Shown: in pieces, positions 17,078 through 25,995 of the stretch
How positions within the stretch are numbered: position 1 is the first letter of the stretch
How the letters are laid out: the number at the start of each line of letters is the position of its first letter
Source of the DNA: an uncultured Massilia sp.
GTDB lineage: Bacteria > Pseudomonadota > Gammaproteobacteria > Burkholderiales > Burkholderiaceae_D
Assembly: GCF_913773735.1 (NCBI RefSeq)
Contig: NZ_CAJYEB010000024.1
Coordinates: 1-64,000 of the forward strand
DNA length: 64,000 bases
Direction of reading: 5' to 3'
The notes under the pieces: generated by a model
What the model saw: the letters and a program-made list of their open reading frames with translations, nothing else
Databases searched by the model: none
Told to the model about the DNA's origin: nothing
Position numbers and translations under genes: made by a program

Positions 17078-19735
17078 ATGCGCACCGACACGCCCCTGAC
17101 CATCTACCGCAACGACTACACCGCTCCCGGCTACCTGGTCGACACCGTGGAACTCGGCTTCGACCTCGATCCCGCCCGCACCATCGTCGCCAACCGCCTG
17201 ACCCTGCACCGCAACCCGGACAGCGCCCGGCGCGAGATCGAACTGTACGGCGAGGACATCGAACTGGTGGCGATCCGCCTGAACGGCAAGACCCTGGGCA
17301 AGGGCGACTACGCCATCGAGGGCAACGTGCTGCGCATCTTCGCCACGCCCGACAACGCGACGCTGGAAATCGAGACGATCTGCGTCCCGGAGCAGAACAC
17401 GACGCTCAGCGGCCTGTACACCTCGAACGGCAGCTTCTACACGCAGTGCGAGGCGGAAGGCTTCCGCCGCATCACCTATTTCCCGGACCGCCCGGACGTG
17501 ATGGCCAAGTACACGGTGATGCTGCGCGCCGACAAGGAAAAATACCCGGTGCTGCTGTCGAACGGCAACCTGCTGGACCAGGGCGACCTGCCCGACGGCC
17601 GCCACTACGCGCTGTGGGAAGACCCGTTCAAGAAACCCTCGTACCTGTTCGCGCTGGTGGCCGCGCGCCTGGTCTGCCAGGAAGAGACCTTCCGCCTGGC
17701 CGACGGCCGCGATGCGCTGCTGCAGGTCTGGGTCGAGGACGGCAACCTGGACAAGACCGACTATGCGATGCAGTCGCTCAAGCACAGCATCCGCTGGGAC
17801 GAGGAGCGCTGGAACCTCGAGCTCGACCTCGACCGCTTCATGATCGTCGCCGTGGGCGACTTCAACATGGGCGCGATGGAAAACAAGGGCCTGAACATCT
17901 TCAATACCAAGTACGTGCTGGCCAACCCGCGCGTGGCCACCGACGTCGACTTCCAGGGCATCGAGGCCGTGGTCGGGCACGAGTACTTCCACAACTGGAC
18001 CGGCAACCGCGTCACCTGCCGCGACTGGTTCCAGCTGTCGCTGAAGGAAGGCCTCACCGTGTTCCGCGACCAGGAATTCTCGGCCGACATGATCGGCACG
18101 CCGACCGGCCGCGCCGTCACCCGCATCGACCAGGTGCGCACGCTGCGCCAGGCCCAGTTCCCGGAAGACGCCGGCCCGATGGCCCACCCGGTGCGTCCCG
18201 ACTCCTTCGTCGAGATCAACAATTTCTACACGGTCACCGTGTACGAGAAGGGCGCCGAGGTCGTGCGCATGTACCAGACGCTGCTGGGGCGAGACGGTTT
18301 CCGCAAGGGCATGGACCTGTACTTCCAGCGCCACGACGAGCAGGCCGTCACCTGCGACGATTTCCGCCTGGCGATGGCGAATGCGAACGGCCGCGACCTG
18401 AGCCGCTTCGAGCGCTGGTATAGCCAGGCCGGCACCCCGGTGGTGCAGGCCGAGACGCGCTGGGACGCCGCGGCGCAGACCTATTCGCTGCGCCTGCGCC
18501 AGTCCTGCCCGGCCACGCCCGGCCAGCCGGACAAGCTGCCGTTCCACATCCCGGTCGCCGTCGGCCTGCTGGGCGCGGATGGCCGCGACCTGCCGCTGGT
18601 GATCGACGGCCGCGCGCTGGGCACGACCGCCGTGCTGGAATTGATCGACGCCGACCAGACCTTCGTGTTCAGCGGCGTGACCGAACAGCCGACCCCGTCG
18701 ATCCTGCGCGATTTTTCCGCGCCGGTCATCCTGAAGTACGGCTACAGCGACGCCGAACTGCTGCACCTGTTCAACCACGACAGCGACCCGGTGAATCGCT
18801 GGGAAGCGGGCCAGCGCCTGGCGATGAGCCGCCTGCTCAAGCTGGCCGGCCAGGTCGACACCGCCAATCCGGACAAGGTCAAGCTCGACCTGGACGACGT
18901 CTTCGTCGACGCCATGCGCAAGATCCTGGCCGACGAGACGCTCGACCCGGCCTTCCGCGAGCAAGCGCTGCTGCTGCCGTCGGAAACCATGATCGCCGAC
19001 CAGCTCGACGTCGTGGACCCGCTGGCCATCCACATGGCGCGCCAGTTCGTGCGCGCCGACATCGGCGCGCGCCTGCGCGGCGAGCTGCTGGCGCAGTACG
19101 AGGCCAACCAGACCCCGGGCGAGTACAGCCCGGACGCCGTCTCGATCGGCAAGCGCGCGCTGAAGAACCTGGCGCTGTCCTACCTGTGCGCGGCGCCGGA
19201 CGACGCGGCGCTCGCGCTGGCGCAGCGCCAGTTCGACGAGGCCGGCAACATGACCGACCGCGCCGCCGCGCTGTCCGCGCTGGTCCATGCGCGCGCCCCG
19301 TCCGCCGCCGCCGCGCTGCAGCGCTTCTACGACGAATTCCAGGGCGAGGCGCTGGTGGTCGACAAGTGGTTCTCGATGCAGGCCTCGGCCCCGACCACCG
19401 GCGTGGCGACCGTGCGCGAGCTGATGACCCACAAGGCCTTCACGCTGCGCAACCCGAACCGCGCGCGCAGCCTGGTGTCGATGTTCTGCGCCGGGAACCC
19501 GGTCGGCTTCCACGCGCCGGACGGCAGCGGCTACGCGTTCTGGGCCGAGCAGGTGATCGCGCTGGACGCACTCAATCCGCAAGTCGCCAGCCGCCTGGCC
19601 CGTGCGATGGACCGCTGGCGCCGCTACACCCCCGCGTTGCAGGAACACATGAAGAAGGCGCTGCAGCAGGTGAACGGCCAGCACAAGCTGTCGAACGACG
19701 TGCGCGAGGTCGTCAGCAAGGCCTTGGCCAATTGA
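17078..19735 (+). CDS. pepN: Aminopeptidase N (M1 family)
   Basis: PepN removes N-terminal residues from peptides in the cytoplasm and is the main broad-specificity aminopeptidase of proteobacteria. From MRTDTPLTIYRNDYTAPGYL the protein is 885 residues, near the 870 of E. coli PepN. It has the exopeptidase motif GAMENKGLNIF and the zinc site HEYFHNWTGNRVTCRDWFQL with the downstream glutamate in SLKEGLT. The long C-terminal helical domain is complete. There is no signal peptide. An alternative ATG at 17057 would add seven residues; neither site has a strong Shine-Dalgarno. It is distinct from the two exported M1 relatives at 36844-41874, which have GGMEYP in place of GAMEN. Confidence 0.96.
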   Translation: MRTDTPLTIYRNDYTAPGYLVDTVELGFDLDPARTIVANRLTLHRNPDSARREIELYGEDIELVAIRLNGKTLGKGDYAIEGNVLRIFATPDNATLEIETICVPEQNTTLSGLYTSNGSFYTQCEAEGFRRITYFPDRPDVMAKYTVMLRADKEKYPVLLSNGNLLDQGDLPDGRHYALWEDPFKKPSYLFALVAARLVCQEETFRLADGRDALLQVWVEDGNLDKTDYAMQSLKHSIRWDEERWNLELDLDRFMIVAVGDFNMGAMENKGLNIFNTKYVLANPRVATDVDFQGIEAVVGHEYFHNWTGNRVTCRDWFQLSLKEGLTVFRDQEFSADMIGTPTGRAVTRIDQVRTLRQAQFPEDAGPMAHPVRPDSFVEINNFYTVTVYEKGAEVVRMYQTLLGRDGFRKGMDLYFQRHDEQAVTCDDFRLAMANANGRDLSRFERWYSQAGTPVVQAETRWDAAAQTYSLRLRQSCPATPGQPDKLPFHIPVAVGLLGADGRDLPLVIDGRALGTTAVLELIDADQTFVFSGVTEQPTPSILRDFSAPVILKYGYSDAELLHLFNHDSDPVNRWEAGQRLAMSRLLKLAGQVDTANPDKVKLDLDDVFVDAMRKILADETLDPAFREQALLLPSETMIADQLDVVDPLAIHMARQFVRADIGARLRGELLAQYEANQTPGEYSPDAVSIGKRALKNLALSYLCAAPDDAALALAQRQFDEAGNMTDRAAALSALVHARAPSAAAALQRFYDEFQGEALVVDKWFSMQASAPTTGVATVRELMTHKAFTLRNPNRARSLVSMFCAGNPVGFHAPDGSGYAFWAEQVIALDALNPQVASRLARAMDRWRRYTPALQEHMKKALQQVNGQHKLSNDVREVVSKALAN

Positions 19736-19741
19736 TGCGTA

Positions 19742-19783
19742 GGGGTCAGCGCCCGGTGTTGCTGTTCAAGGGGCTCTGACCCC
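19742..19783. repeat. Inverted repeat GGGGTCAG...CTGACCCC
   Basis: The arms ggggtcagcgccc (19742-19754) and ggggctctgacccc (19770-19783) are complementary except for one mismatch and enclose 15 bases. It begins 6 bases after the pepN stop and lacks a T-run, so it is either a weak terminator or a dispersed repeat. Confidence 0.55.
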
Positions 19784-19845
19784 GGTTTCATGCCACCGTC
19801 GCCAACGAACCACGATAACGAATTTAAACGAACCGAAAGAAACCC

Positions 19846-20847
19846 ATGAAACGTGTCAGCCTGACGCAATACCTCGTCGAGGAACAACGCCTCCACGACA
19901 ACATCCCGGCTTCGCTGCGCCTCCTGATCGAGGTCGTCGCGCGCGCCTGCAAGACCATCTCGCATTCGGTCGGCAAGGGCGCCCTGGGCGACATCCTGGG
20001 CAGCGCGGATACCGAGAACATCCAGGGCGAGGTGCAGAAGAAGCTCGACGTGATCTCCAACGAGATTCTGCTCGAGGCCAACGAGTGGGGCGGCCACCTG
20101 GCGGCGATGGCGTCGGAAGAGATGGAATCGATCCACCCGATCCCGAACCGCTACCCGATGGGCGAATACATGCTGCTGTTCGATCCGCTCGACGGCTCCT
20201 CGAACATCGACGTCAACGTGTCGATCGGCACCATCTTCTCGGTGCTGAAGGCGCCGGAAGGCATGGAAAAGCCGACCGAGGCCGACTTCATGCAGGAAGG
20301 CAGCAAGCAGGTCGCGGCCGGCTACGCCGTGTATGGCCCGCAGACGATGCTGGTGCTCACCACCGGCAACGGCGTGAACTGCTTCACCCTCGACCGCGAG
20401 ATGGGATCGTGGGTGCTGACCCAGAAGGACATGCAGATTCCGGCGGAGACCAAGGAATTCGCGATCAACATGTCGAACCAGCGCCACTGGTACCCGCCGG
20501 TCCAGCGCTACGTGTCCGAAATGCTGGACGGCAAGACCGGCCCACGCGGCAAGGATTTCAACATGCGCTGGATCGCTTCGATGGTGGCCGACGTGCACCG
20601 CATCCTGAACCGCGGCGGCATCTTCATGTACCCGGCCGACGCGCGCGACCCGTCGCAACCGGGCAAGCTGCGCCTGATGTACGAGGCCAACCCGATGGCG
20701 ATGATCGTCGAGCAGGCCGGCGGCGCCGCCACCGACGGCAAGCAACGCATCCTCGACATCCCGCCGCAGAAGCTGCACCAGCGCGTGCCGGTGTTCCTCG
20801 GCTCGAAGAGCGAGGTGGAGCGCGTGACGGCGTATCACCAGGCGTAA
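19846..20847 (+). CDS. fbp: Fructose-1,6-bisphosphatase class 1
   Basis: Fbp hydrolyses fructose-1,6-bisphosphate to fructose-6-phosphate, the committed step of gluconeogenesis. The 333-residue length agrees with class 1 enzymes (332 in E. coli). Signatures are the metal site [20 protein letters not shown], the preceding ASEEMES, the substrate region [19 protein letters not shown], and [19 protein letters not shown] with the family active-site lysine region just before it (QPGKLRL). It appears monocistronic, 110 bp downstream of pepN, and is followed by a REP cluster. Confidence 0.97.
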   Translation: MKRVSLTQYLVEEQRLHDNIPASLRLLIEVVARACKTISHSVGKGALGDILGSADTENIQGEVQKKLDVISNEILLEANEWGGHLAAMASEEMESIHPIPNRYPMGEYMLLFDPLDGSSNIDVNVSIGTIFSVLKAPEGMEKPTEADFMQEGSKQVAAGYAVYGPQTMLVLTTGNGVNCFTLDREMGSWVLTQKDMQIPAETKEFAINMSNQRHWYPPVQRYVSEMLDGKTGPRGKDFNMRWIASMVADVHRILNRGGIFMYPADARDPSQPGKLRLMYEANPMAMIVEQAGGAATDGKQRILDIPPQKLHQRVPVFLGSKSEVERVTAYHQA

Positions 20848-20852
20848 GGCGC

Positions 20853-20924
20853 CGTCGTCCCGGCCATGACTCGTCGTCCCGGCGATCACTCGTCATCCCG
20901 GCGCAGGCCGGGACCCAATTTCCC
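20853..20924. repeat. Iterated REP heads and one REP arm
   Basis: Two head fragments, cgtcgtcccggccatgact and cgtcgtcccggcgatcact, each 19 bp, precede a full arm cgtcatcccggcgcaggccg + ggacccaattt. This is the same head-iteration design as at 8226-8342 but with a different spacer sequence and period. Confidence 0.8.
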
Positions 20925-21011
20925 CGGCAGCGCCCCGTTTCACGCTGCCCGAATAAAATTGCCGAGTCACTCTAGCAATGAAGTGGATTTCTTTGCTAAA
21001 ATACGGCTCCC

Positions 21012-21087
21012 GCCGCTGTAGCTCAGTCGGTAGAGCAGCGCATTCGTAATGCGAAGGTCACCAGTTCGATTCCGGTCAGCGGCACCA
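21012..21087 (+). tRNA. tRNA-Thr (anticodon CGU)
   Basis: The 76-base sequence folds as a standard cloverleaf. The acceptor stem GCCGCTG (21012-21018) pairs with CAGCGGC (21077-21083); the D-arm is GCTCAGTCGGTAGAGC; the anticodon stem-loop GCATTCGTAATGC gives anticodon CGT, which reads the threonine codon ACG; the T-arm is CCAGTTCGATTCCGG. The 3' CCA is encoded (21085-21087). A TAAAAT hexamer at 20997-21002 is a likely -10 box, with no convincing -35. A strong terminator follows at 21103-21145. Confidence 0.97.
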
Positions 21088-21102
21088 AGAATGAGCAGTA
21101 AG

Positions 21103-21145
21103 CAAACAGGGTTGCAGGCGAAAGCGCGCAGCCCTGTTTGTTTTT
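21103..21145 (+). terminator. Rho-independent terminator of tRNA-Thr
   Basis: The arms caaacagggttgc (21103-21115) and gcagccctgtttg (21128-21140) form a 13-bp stem with one G-U pair, followed by ttttt (21141-21145). Confidence 0.88.
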
Positions 21146-21158
21146 GCCATCTCGCAGC

Positions 21159-23171
21159 TCACGCGTCCAGCACGATCGCCTCGCTCCCGGCCCGCGGCAC
21201 CGCGCAGCACAGCCGCGCATGTCCCTGCGCTGCATCCGCCGCTGCGGCGCGCGTCGCCTCCACCCGTCCCGCCCGCACGCCGACCTCGCACGTGCCGCAC
21301 ATCCCGGAGCGGCAGCTCGACGGCACGTCGATGCCGTGCGCCTCCGCCAGTTCCAGCAGGTTCGCGTGGCTGCCGTCCCAGACCAGGTCGACGCCCGAGC
21401 GCGCGAAGTGCACCGGGACCGCTTGCACCTCGCCACGGGGAGCGGGCGCCGCAGCCGCCGTCCTCCTGACGCTGGCCGGACCGAATGCCTCGAAGCGGAT
21501 CCGCTCGTCCGCCACGTTCAGCGCGCGCAGGCCGTCGTACATCGCCTGCATGAAGCCGCCCGGGCCGCAGAGATAAAAATCGTAGTCGTCGAAGGGCAGC
21601 ACGCGCCTGAGCAGGTCGACGTCGACGCGGCCCGCGCTTTCGTCCCAGTTGGGCAGGTCGTCCGTGGCGACGGGCACGGCGGCCGCGCTGTAGCGCACAT
21701 GCACCCGCAGATTGCGGTGGCCCGCCGCCAGGGCGCGCAGGTGGGCGCCGAACGCCAGCGCGTCCGGGTTGCGCGCGCCGTGGAGGAAGTGGATCGGGTG
21801 GCGGTGCCGGGTGCGGTCGCCGTTCACCAGGAGGCCGTTGAGCATCGCGATCATCGGCGTGATGCCGATGCCGGCCGACAGGAACACGGCGGGGCGGCGC
21901 GTGCCGGCGGCGAAGGTGAAGTCCCCGCCCGGTCCCATTACCTCGATCTGCGCGCCCGGCGCCAGGTCATCGTGCAGCCGGCGCGACACGCCATCCCCGC
22001 GCTTGACGCTGATGCGCCAGCGGCGGCCGTCCGGCGCGTCGGACAACGTGTAGCTGCGGGTACGGCCGTCCGGCAGGCGCAGCGTGACGAACTGGCCCGG
22101 CACGTGCGGCGCCAGGCCCAGGCCGTCGCGCGGTGCGAGGTGGAAGGACAGCACGTCCGCGCTTTCGCGCACGACGTCGACGGTCTCGAACGGCCGCCAT
22201 GCGGTCGCGGCCTGCGCGGCTTGCAGCGCGCTTTTCGCTGCGTCCCAGTCGCCGGTGCGCGCCAGTTGCGCGGCCGGCTGCGCCTCGCTCCAGCGAAATG
22301 GCAGCGCGCCGACGTTGCGCACGACCTCGCGGACGGTAAAGCGCAGCAGGCGCTCGGCGCCGGCGAAGGCCGCGACTTCGGGTCCATCCCAGACGATCGT
22401 CGCGTCGACGGCCAGGTGCAGCAGGTCGCCATTCTCGAAGTCGATGAACAGCAGGCCGGCGCGCGGGTCGTGCAGCAGGTTGCCGATCGTGTTGAAGAAG
22501 AAGTTGCCGATGAAGTCCGGGGCCGCCAGCGTATGGTCGTCCTCGACCAGCACGAAGCCCGGCCGGCCGCCGCGGTGCGACACGTCCACGCCGCGCGCCT
22601 GGCCGCCGTCCTCGCCCGTGCTGGCGCTGGCGATGAAGAAGGTGTCGGCGCGCGCGACCAGGGCGCGGTCGCGCGCGTCGAGCGCGGCGCGGCGCTCGAC
22701 CAGCGGCGTGGCGCGCGGCGCGGCCGGCGCGTGGCCGCGGTGCTGGATGTATTGTGGGCAGTTACCGAAGCTTTGCAGGACGTCGACCTCCAGCACGCCG
22801 TCGGCGGCGGACGCGATGACGCCGTTGACGCGGTTGCGCCGGCGCGTCGTCGGCGCCAGGCCCAGGCCGCCCAGGTGGCGGCCGGGCAGCAGCCGGCCCT
22901 GCAGCGGGTCGCCGGGCAGCAGGCCGCCGGCGATGCGCAGCACGCGCGGGTCCGGCGCCGTCACGAAGCCGGGCGCGCCGGCCAGCAGCGTGGCCCACGG
23001 CTGGCCCGCCTCGTCGAGCGCGCCGGCGAAGAAGAACGGCAGCTCGCCGAAGAACTGGCGGTGCTGGTCCGGCATGAAGTCGCGGATGCCGGTGACGCCG
23101 GCCATCTGTTCGCGCACGCCGACGCGCTCCTGCGCGGCCAGCTCGCCTTCGTGGAATCGTGACGCGCCCAT
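21159..23171 (-). CDS. Three-domain PNPOx-like / ferredoxin reductase / 2Fe-2S protein
   Basis: The 670-residue protein fuses three modules. Residues 1 to about 300 form a pyridoxamine-5'-phosphate-oxidase-like flavin-binding barrel (QFFGELPFFFAGALDEAGQP; FIGNFFFNTIGNLLHDPRAG). About 320-560 is a ferredoxin-NADP reductase domain, with RSYTLSDAPDGRRWRISVKR for FAD and LSAGIGITPMIAMLNGLLVN plus FYLCGPGGFMQ for NADP. The last 90 residues are a plant-type 2Fe-2S ferredoxin with cysteines in SSCRSGMCGTCEVGV and LCCAVP. It should be a cytoplasmic electron-transfer enzyme; the acceptor is unknown. A ribosome-binding site (AAGGGAGAACGCC) precedes the ATG. It lies 30 bp after the GST gene, and both are divergent from a LysR regulator. 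Confidence 0.9.
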   Translation of the reverse strand: MGASRFHEGELAAQERVGVREQMAGVTGIRDFMPDQHRQFFGELPFFFAGALDEAGQPWATLLAGAPGFVTAPDPRVLRIAGGLLPGDPLQGRLLPGRHLGGLGLAPTTRRRNRVNGVIASAADGVLEVDVLQSFGNCPQYIQHRGHAPAAPRATPLVERRAALDARDRALVARADTFFIASASTGEDGGQARGVDVSHRGGRPGFVLVEDDHTLAAPDFIGNFFFNTIGNLLHDPRAGLLFIDFENGDLLHLAVDATIVWDGPEVAAFAGAERLLRFTVREVVRNVGALPFRWSEAQPAAQLARTGDWDAAKSALQAAQAATAWRPFETVDVVRESADVLSFHLAPRDGLGLAPHVPGQFVTLRLPDGRTRSYTLSDAPDGRRWRISVKRGDGVSRRLHDDLAPGAQIEVMGPGGDFTFAAGTRRPAVFLSAGIGITPMIAMLNGLLVNGDRTRHRHPIHFLHGARNPDALAFGAHLRALAAGHRNLRVHVRYSAAAVPVATDDLPNWDESAGRVDVDLLRRVLPFDDYDFYLCGPGGFMQAMYDGLRALNVADERIRFEAFGPASVRRTAAAAPAPRGEVQAVPVHFARSGVDLVWDGSHANLLELAEAHGIDVPSSCRSGMCGTCEVGVRAGRVEATRAAAADAAQGHARLCCAVPRAGSEAIVLDA

Positions 23172-23201
23172 GGCGTTCTCCCTTCTGGTGGTCGCTGGTG
23201 G

Positions 23202-23813
23202 TCAGCAGGTCTCCGGCGCGAGGCCGGCGGCGGTGGACGGCATCGCGACGAAGCCCGGCAGCGCGCGCACGTTGCCGAGCCACGCGCGGATGTTGGGATA
23301 GGGGCGCAGCGACACGCCGCCTTCCGGCGCATGGGCGATGTAGCTGTAGGCGGCGACGTCGGCCAGCGTCGGTTCGTCGTTCACCAGGAAGCGGCGGTCC
23401 GCCAGTTCGCGTTCCATCGCGTCGAACAGGCGCACGGCGATCGCCTTCGCGCGTTCGTGGTCGAGCTGCGCGCCGAACACGGTCACGAGGCGCGCCGCGG
23501 CCGGGCCGTAGGCGATCTTGCCCGAGGCGTTCGACAGCCAGCGCTGCACCTGCGCGGCGCCGACCGGGTCGCGCGGCAGCCAGCGGCCGTCGCCGTACTT
23601 CGACGCGAGGTAGACCAGGATCGCGGTCGAGTCGGACAGGACGACGTCGCCGTCTTCCAGCACGGGGATCTCGCCGAACGGGCTCTTGGCCAGGAATTCC
23701 GGCGTGCGGTTGGCGAGGTCGACCGTGACGAATTCGTAAGGCAGGTCCAGCAGGCCGAGCAGGAGTTGCACGCGGTGGACATGGCCGGAGAGGAGGACGC
23801 CGTGGAGTTTCAT
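23202..23813 (-). CDS. Glutathione S-transferase family protein
   Basis: From MKLHGVLLSGHVHRVQLLLG the protein is 203 residues, the usual GST length; AAGGGAACACATC upstream supports this start over a longer frame. The thioredoxin-like N-domain has SPFGEIPVLEDGDVVLSDST, containing the cis-Pro and the glutathione gamma-glutamyl contacts (DST). The C-domain is helical, with NDEPTLADVAAYSYIAHAPE matching the conserved N-capping box. It should conjugate or reduce electrophiles with glutathione in the cytoplasm. It is first in a two-gene unit with the flavin/iron-sulfur oxidoreductase and divergent from a LysR gene 113 bp away, which probably controls it. Confidence 0.93.
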   Translation of the reverse strand: MKLHGVLLSGHVHRVQLLLGLLDLPYEFVTVDLANRTPEFLAKSPFGEIPVLEDGDVVLSDSTAILVYLASKYGDGRWLPRDPVGAAQVQRWLSNASGKIAYGPAAARLVTVFGAQLDHERAKAIAVRLFDAMERELADRRFLVNDEPTLADVAAYSYIAHAPEGGVSLRPYPNIRAWLGNVRALPGFVAMPSTAAGLAPETC

Positions 23814-23926
23814 GATGTGTTCCCTTGGGTGGTGGTTGACGGTGAAGCCAGTGTAGGGAAACGGGGGTGTTTCGATAAGCCGGACAATCGAGGAATCAGA
23901 GTCCATTCAAAGTGTACAATCGCCCC

Positions 23927-24835
23927 ATGGACATCGCCGCCGTCAACCTGAACCGCTTGGCCGTCTTCGTCGCCGTCGTCGAAGCGGGGTCGCTCACGGC
24001 CGCCGCCGGCCGGCTCGGCCTGGCGAAATCGATGGTCAGCAAGCACATGCAGCTGCTGGAAGCGGAGGTCGGCGTGGCACTGCTGGTGCGCTCCACCCGC
24101 ACGCTGCGCCTGACCGAGGCGGGGCGCGCCTTCTACGAGGCCAGCCGCGGCGTGCTGCAGTCGGCCGAGCGAGCGATCGAGGAAGCGCGCAGCGGCCGGG
24201 ATGCCGTGCAGGGCAACCTGCGCGTGGCCGCCGCCGTCGACTACGGCGTGATGGTGGTGGCGCCGCTGCTGTCGCGGCTGCGCGCGCGCCATCCCGACCT
24301 GAAGGTGGAGTTGCTGTGCGCCGACCACCGCGTTGACCTGATCGCGGACGGCATCGACGTGGCCGTGCGCCTGGGCAAGCTGGCCGATTCCGGCCTGCAG
24401 GCGGCGCGCGTCGGTCCGCTGCTGCGCTGGCTCGTGGCCAGTCCCGCGTTCCTCGCGCGCCACGGCATGCCGGACGGCCCGGCGGCGCTGGCAGCGCTGC
24501 CCTACGTCGAGTTGACGGTCGTGGCCCAGCCGGCCAGCTTCACGCTGGTCCGCGCCGACGGCGCGCGCCACGAGACCGTCATGCGCAACACGGTGTTTTC
24601 CACGAATTCCGCCTATGCCTCGCGCGCCGCGGCGCTGGCTGGCGACGGCGTGCTGCGCGCCACCGTGTTCTCGGTGCAGGACGACGTCGCCGCCGGGCGG
24701 CTGGTGCGCGTGTTGCCGGACTGGTCGCTGGGCGCGAGCGACATCCACGCCGTCTACCCGGCCTCTTCCCACGTCCCGCAGAAGGTGCGCCTGTTCATCG
24801 ACGCGCTCAAGGCGACGGTCGGCGCGGCGCCGTGA
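23927..24835 (+). CDS. LysR family transcriptional regulator
   Basis: From MDIAAVNLNRLAVFVAVVEA the protein is 302 residues. The N-terminal winged helix-turn-helix reads GSLTAAAGRLGLAKSMVSKH, and the effector domain starts near GNLRVAAAVDYGVMVVAPLL, typical of the CrgA-like branch of LTTRs. The last conserved stretch is VRVLPDWSLGASDIHAVYPA. An in-frame GTG at 23912 is a less likely start. It is divergent from the GST gene, the classical LTTR arrangement, so it probably activates GST and the oxidoreductase in response to an unknown inducer. I did not find a convincing T-N11-A operator in the 113-bp gap. Confidence 0.94.
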   Translation: MDIAAVNLNRLAVFVAVVEAGSLTAAAGRLGLAKSMVSKHMQLLEAEVGVALLVRSTRTLRLTEAGRAFYEASRGVLQSAERAIEEARSGRDAVQGNLRVAAAVDYGVMVVAPLLSRLRARHPDLKVELLCADHRVDLIADGIDVAVRLGKLADSGLQAARVGPLLRWLVASPAFLARHGMPDGPAALAALPYVELTVVAQPASFTLVRADGARHETVMRNTVFSTNSAYASRAAALAGDGVLRATVFSVQDDVAAGRLVRVLPDWSLGASDIHAVYPASSHVPQKVRLFIDALKATVGAAP

Positions 24836-25168
24836 TCCCGTCCCTCTGTTATGCACCGCACAGTGATGCATGACCAAAAGTTATATTTTTTCCATTGCGA
24901 CGTCGCATGTCGGCACGACCGGAAAACGGTGTGCCGGCGCCGCGGCACCCACGAGACGCGATAGCAATCGCATCGACGGAACCTTTGAGAACTTGCATGG
25001 TCAACGTTCATCAGACTTGACCCCGTGCACTGTCCAGATGGGTCCGTTGATGTAGCGCAGCCCGCTCTCGCGCCTTCGTTTTGTTTCGAGGGGAATACGG
25101 CAAGAATGTGGTGATGGTCGAGTTTCGGTCTACTACGCGTTGCTCACACTTTTTACGAGGAATTCATC
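24836..25168. other. Intergenic region, no gene recognised
   Basis: The 333-bp gap between the LysR gene and the DUF883-like gene holds a GC-rich stem near 24928 (gtgccggcgccgcggcac) and a sigma-E-like promoter candidate at 24978-25005. A 61-codon frame at 24870 has no ribosome-binding site and is not supported. Confidence 0.6.
24978..25005 (+). promoter_or_regulatory. Candidate extracytoplasmic-sigma-type promoter
   Basis: GGAACC at 24978 and TCAAC at 25001, separated by 17 bases, resemble a sigma-E -35/-10 pair. They lie about 160 bp upstream of a stress-type protein gene. Only the spacing and hexamer similarity support it. Confidence 0.25.
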
Positions 25169-25906
25169 ATGGATAATCAAAAATCGAACGAAGCAAAAGG
25201 CAGCACCATCGGTTCGGGCTCGAGCATTGGCAAGGACAGCAACCTGGGTAACCAGGGCAAGGACAACCTGTCGTCGGTGAGCGGTTCGGGCAACCTGGGC
25301 AGCACGGGCGCCGCAGGCAGCCTGAGCAAGAGCACCCAGATGAACCAGGGCAAGGACCAGCAGACGCCGGCCGGCTCGACCATCGGCTCGAGCATCGGCT
25401 CAAGCACCGGCTCAAGCACCGGCTCAAGCACCGGCGGCGCCACCTCGAGCATCGGCTCGACCGGCAGCCAGAACAGCCAGAGCGCGTCGGCAGCGACCGG
25501 CTCGGGCACCGGCGGCGATGCCAAGGACCTCGGCGCCAAGGCCGACGACAAGGTCAAGGAAATCGGCAGCCAGGTCGACGCCAAGGCGCAGGACCTGCAC
25601 CAGTCGATCGACAAGGCCGCCGACGCCGCCAAGCCCTACGTCGACAAGGCCGTCAACAGCGTGCAGCCGGTCGTCGACCGCCTCGCCACCACCGCCCATG
25701 CCGGCGTCGACAAGCTGCAGGGCATGCTGAGCGGCGCCAGCCTGAACCTGGGCGAGCGCCAGCAGCAGCTGACCGACGCCTACGGCAAGTGGAAGGAAGC
25801 CAGCTTCGACTACGTGCGCGAAAAGCCGGCCACCGCGCTGGCCATCGCCGCCGCCGCCGGCTTCGTGCTGGCCAAGCTGCTGGGCGGTTCGCGTCGCGAC
25901 TACTGA
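25169..25906 (+). CDS. DUF883/ElaB-like membrane-anchored protein with Ser/Gly-rich N-terminus
   Basis: The 245-residue protein has two halves. Residues 1 to about 115 are low complexity (Ser, Gly, Thr, Asn, Gln), with repeated SIGSS/STGSS units. The second half is amphipathic and helical (KADDKVKEIGSQVDAKAQDL; VDKAVNSVQPVVDRLATTAH). It ends in the DUF883 signature YVREKPATALAIAAAAGFVL + AKLLGG with a terminal SRRDY. DUF883 proteins (ElaB, YqjD) anchor in the inner membrane by this C-terminal helix and associate with ribosomes in stationary phase. Expression under envelope or stationary stress is inferred. A bidirectional-looking terminator follows. Confidence 0.78.
   Translation: MDNQKSNEAKGSTIGSGSSIGKDSNLGNQGKDNLSSVSGSGNLGSTGAAGSLSKSTQMNQGKDQQTPAGSTIGSSIGSSTGSSTGSSTGGATSSIGSTGSQNSQSASAATGSGTGGDAKDLGAKADDKVKEIGSQVDAKAQDLHQSIDKAADAAKPYVDKAVNSVQPVVDRLATTAHAGVDKLQGMLSGASLNLGERQQQLTDAYGKWKEASFDYVREKPATALAIAAAAGFVLAKLLGGSRRDY
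25375..25436 (+). repeat. 12-bp coding tandem repeat (GSST)
   Basis: Units of the form ggctcaagcacc/ggctcgagcatc repeat about five times in frame and encode Gly-Ser-Ser-Thr/Ile. Slippage here would lengthen or shorten the disordered N-terminal region without breaking the frame. Confidence 0.8.
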
Positions 25907-25938
25907 TCCATCGGCGCCGCCAGGCGCCCGCGCTCACG

Positions 25939-25965
25939 AAAAAGCCGGCTTCGCGCCGGCTTTTT
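25939..25965. terminator. Bidirectional rho-independent terminator
   Basis: aaaaagccggc, loop ttcgc, gccggcttttt forms a perfect stem with A and T runs on the two sides. It serves the plus-strand DUF883 gene and the minus-strand RND gene that converge here. Confidence 0.9.
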
Positions 25966-25995
25966 GTCGTGCGTTCCCGGCGCGCGCCGCTGCGC

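Noticed and set aside
17051..19684. An 877-codon open frame on the minus strand opposite pepN
   Set aside because: It is the antisense shadow of a confirmed gene in GC-rich DNA. It has no known motif and shows the Val/Asp/Arg/His-rich composition of a third-position artefact.
23814..23926. A LysR operator with a T-N11-A motif between the GST and LysR genes
   Set aside because: Several weak matches exist, but none is a clear interrupted palindrome, so no site was called.
24870..25055. A 61-codon frame between the LysR and DUF883-like genes
   Set aside because: No Shine-Dalgarno sequence, no domain, and it covers the candidate promoter.
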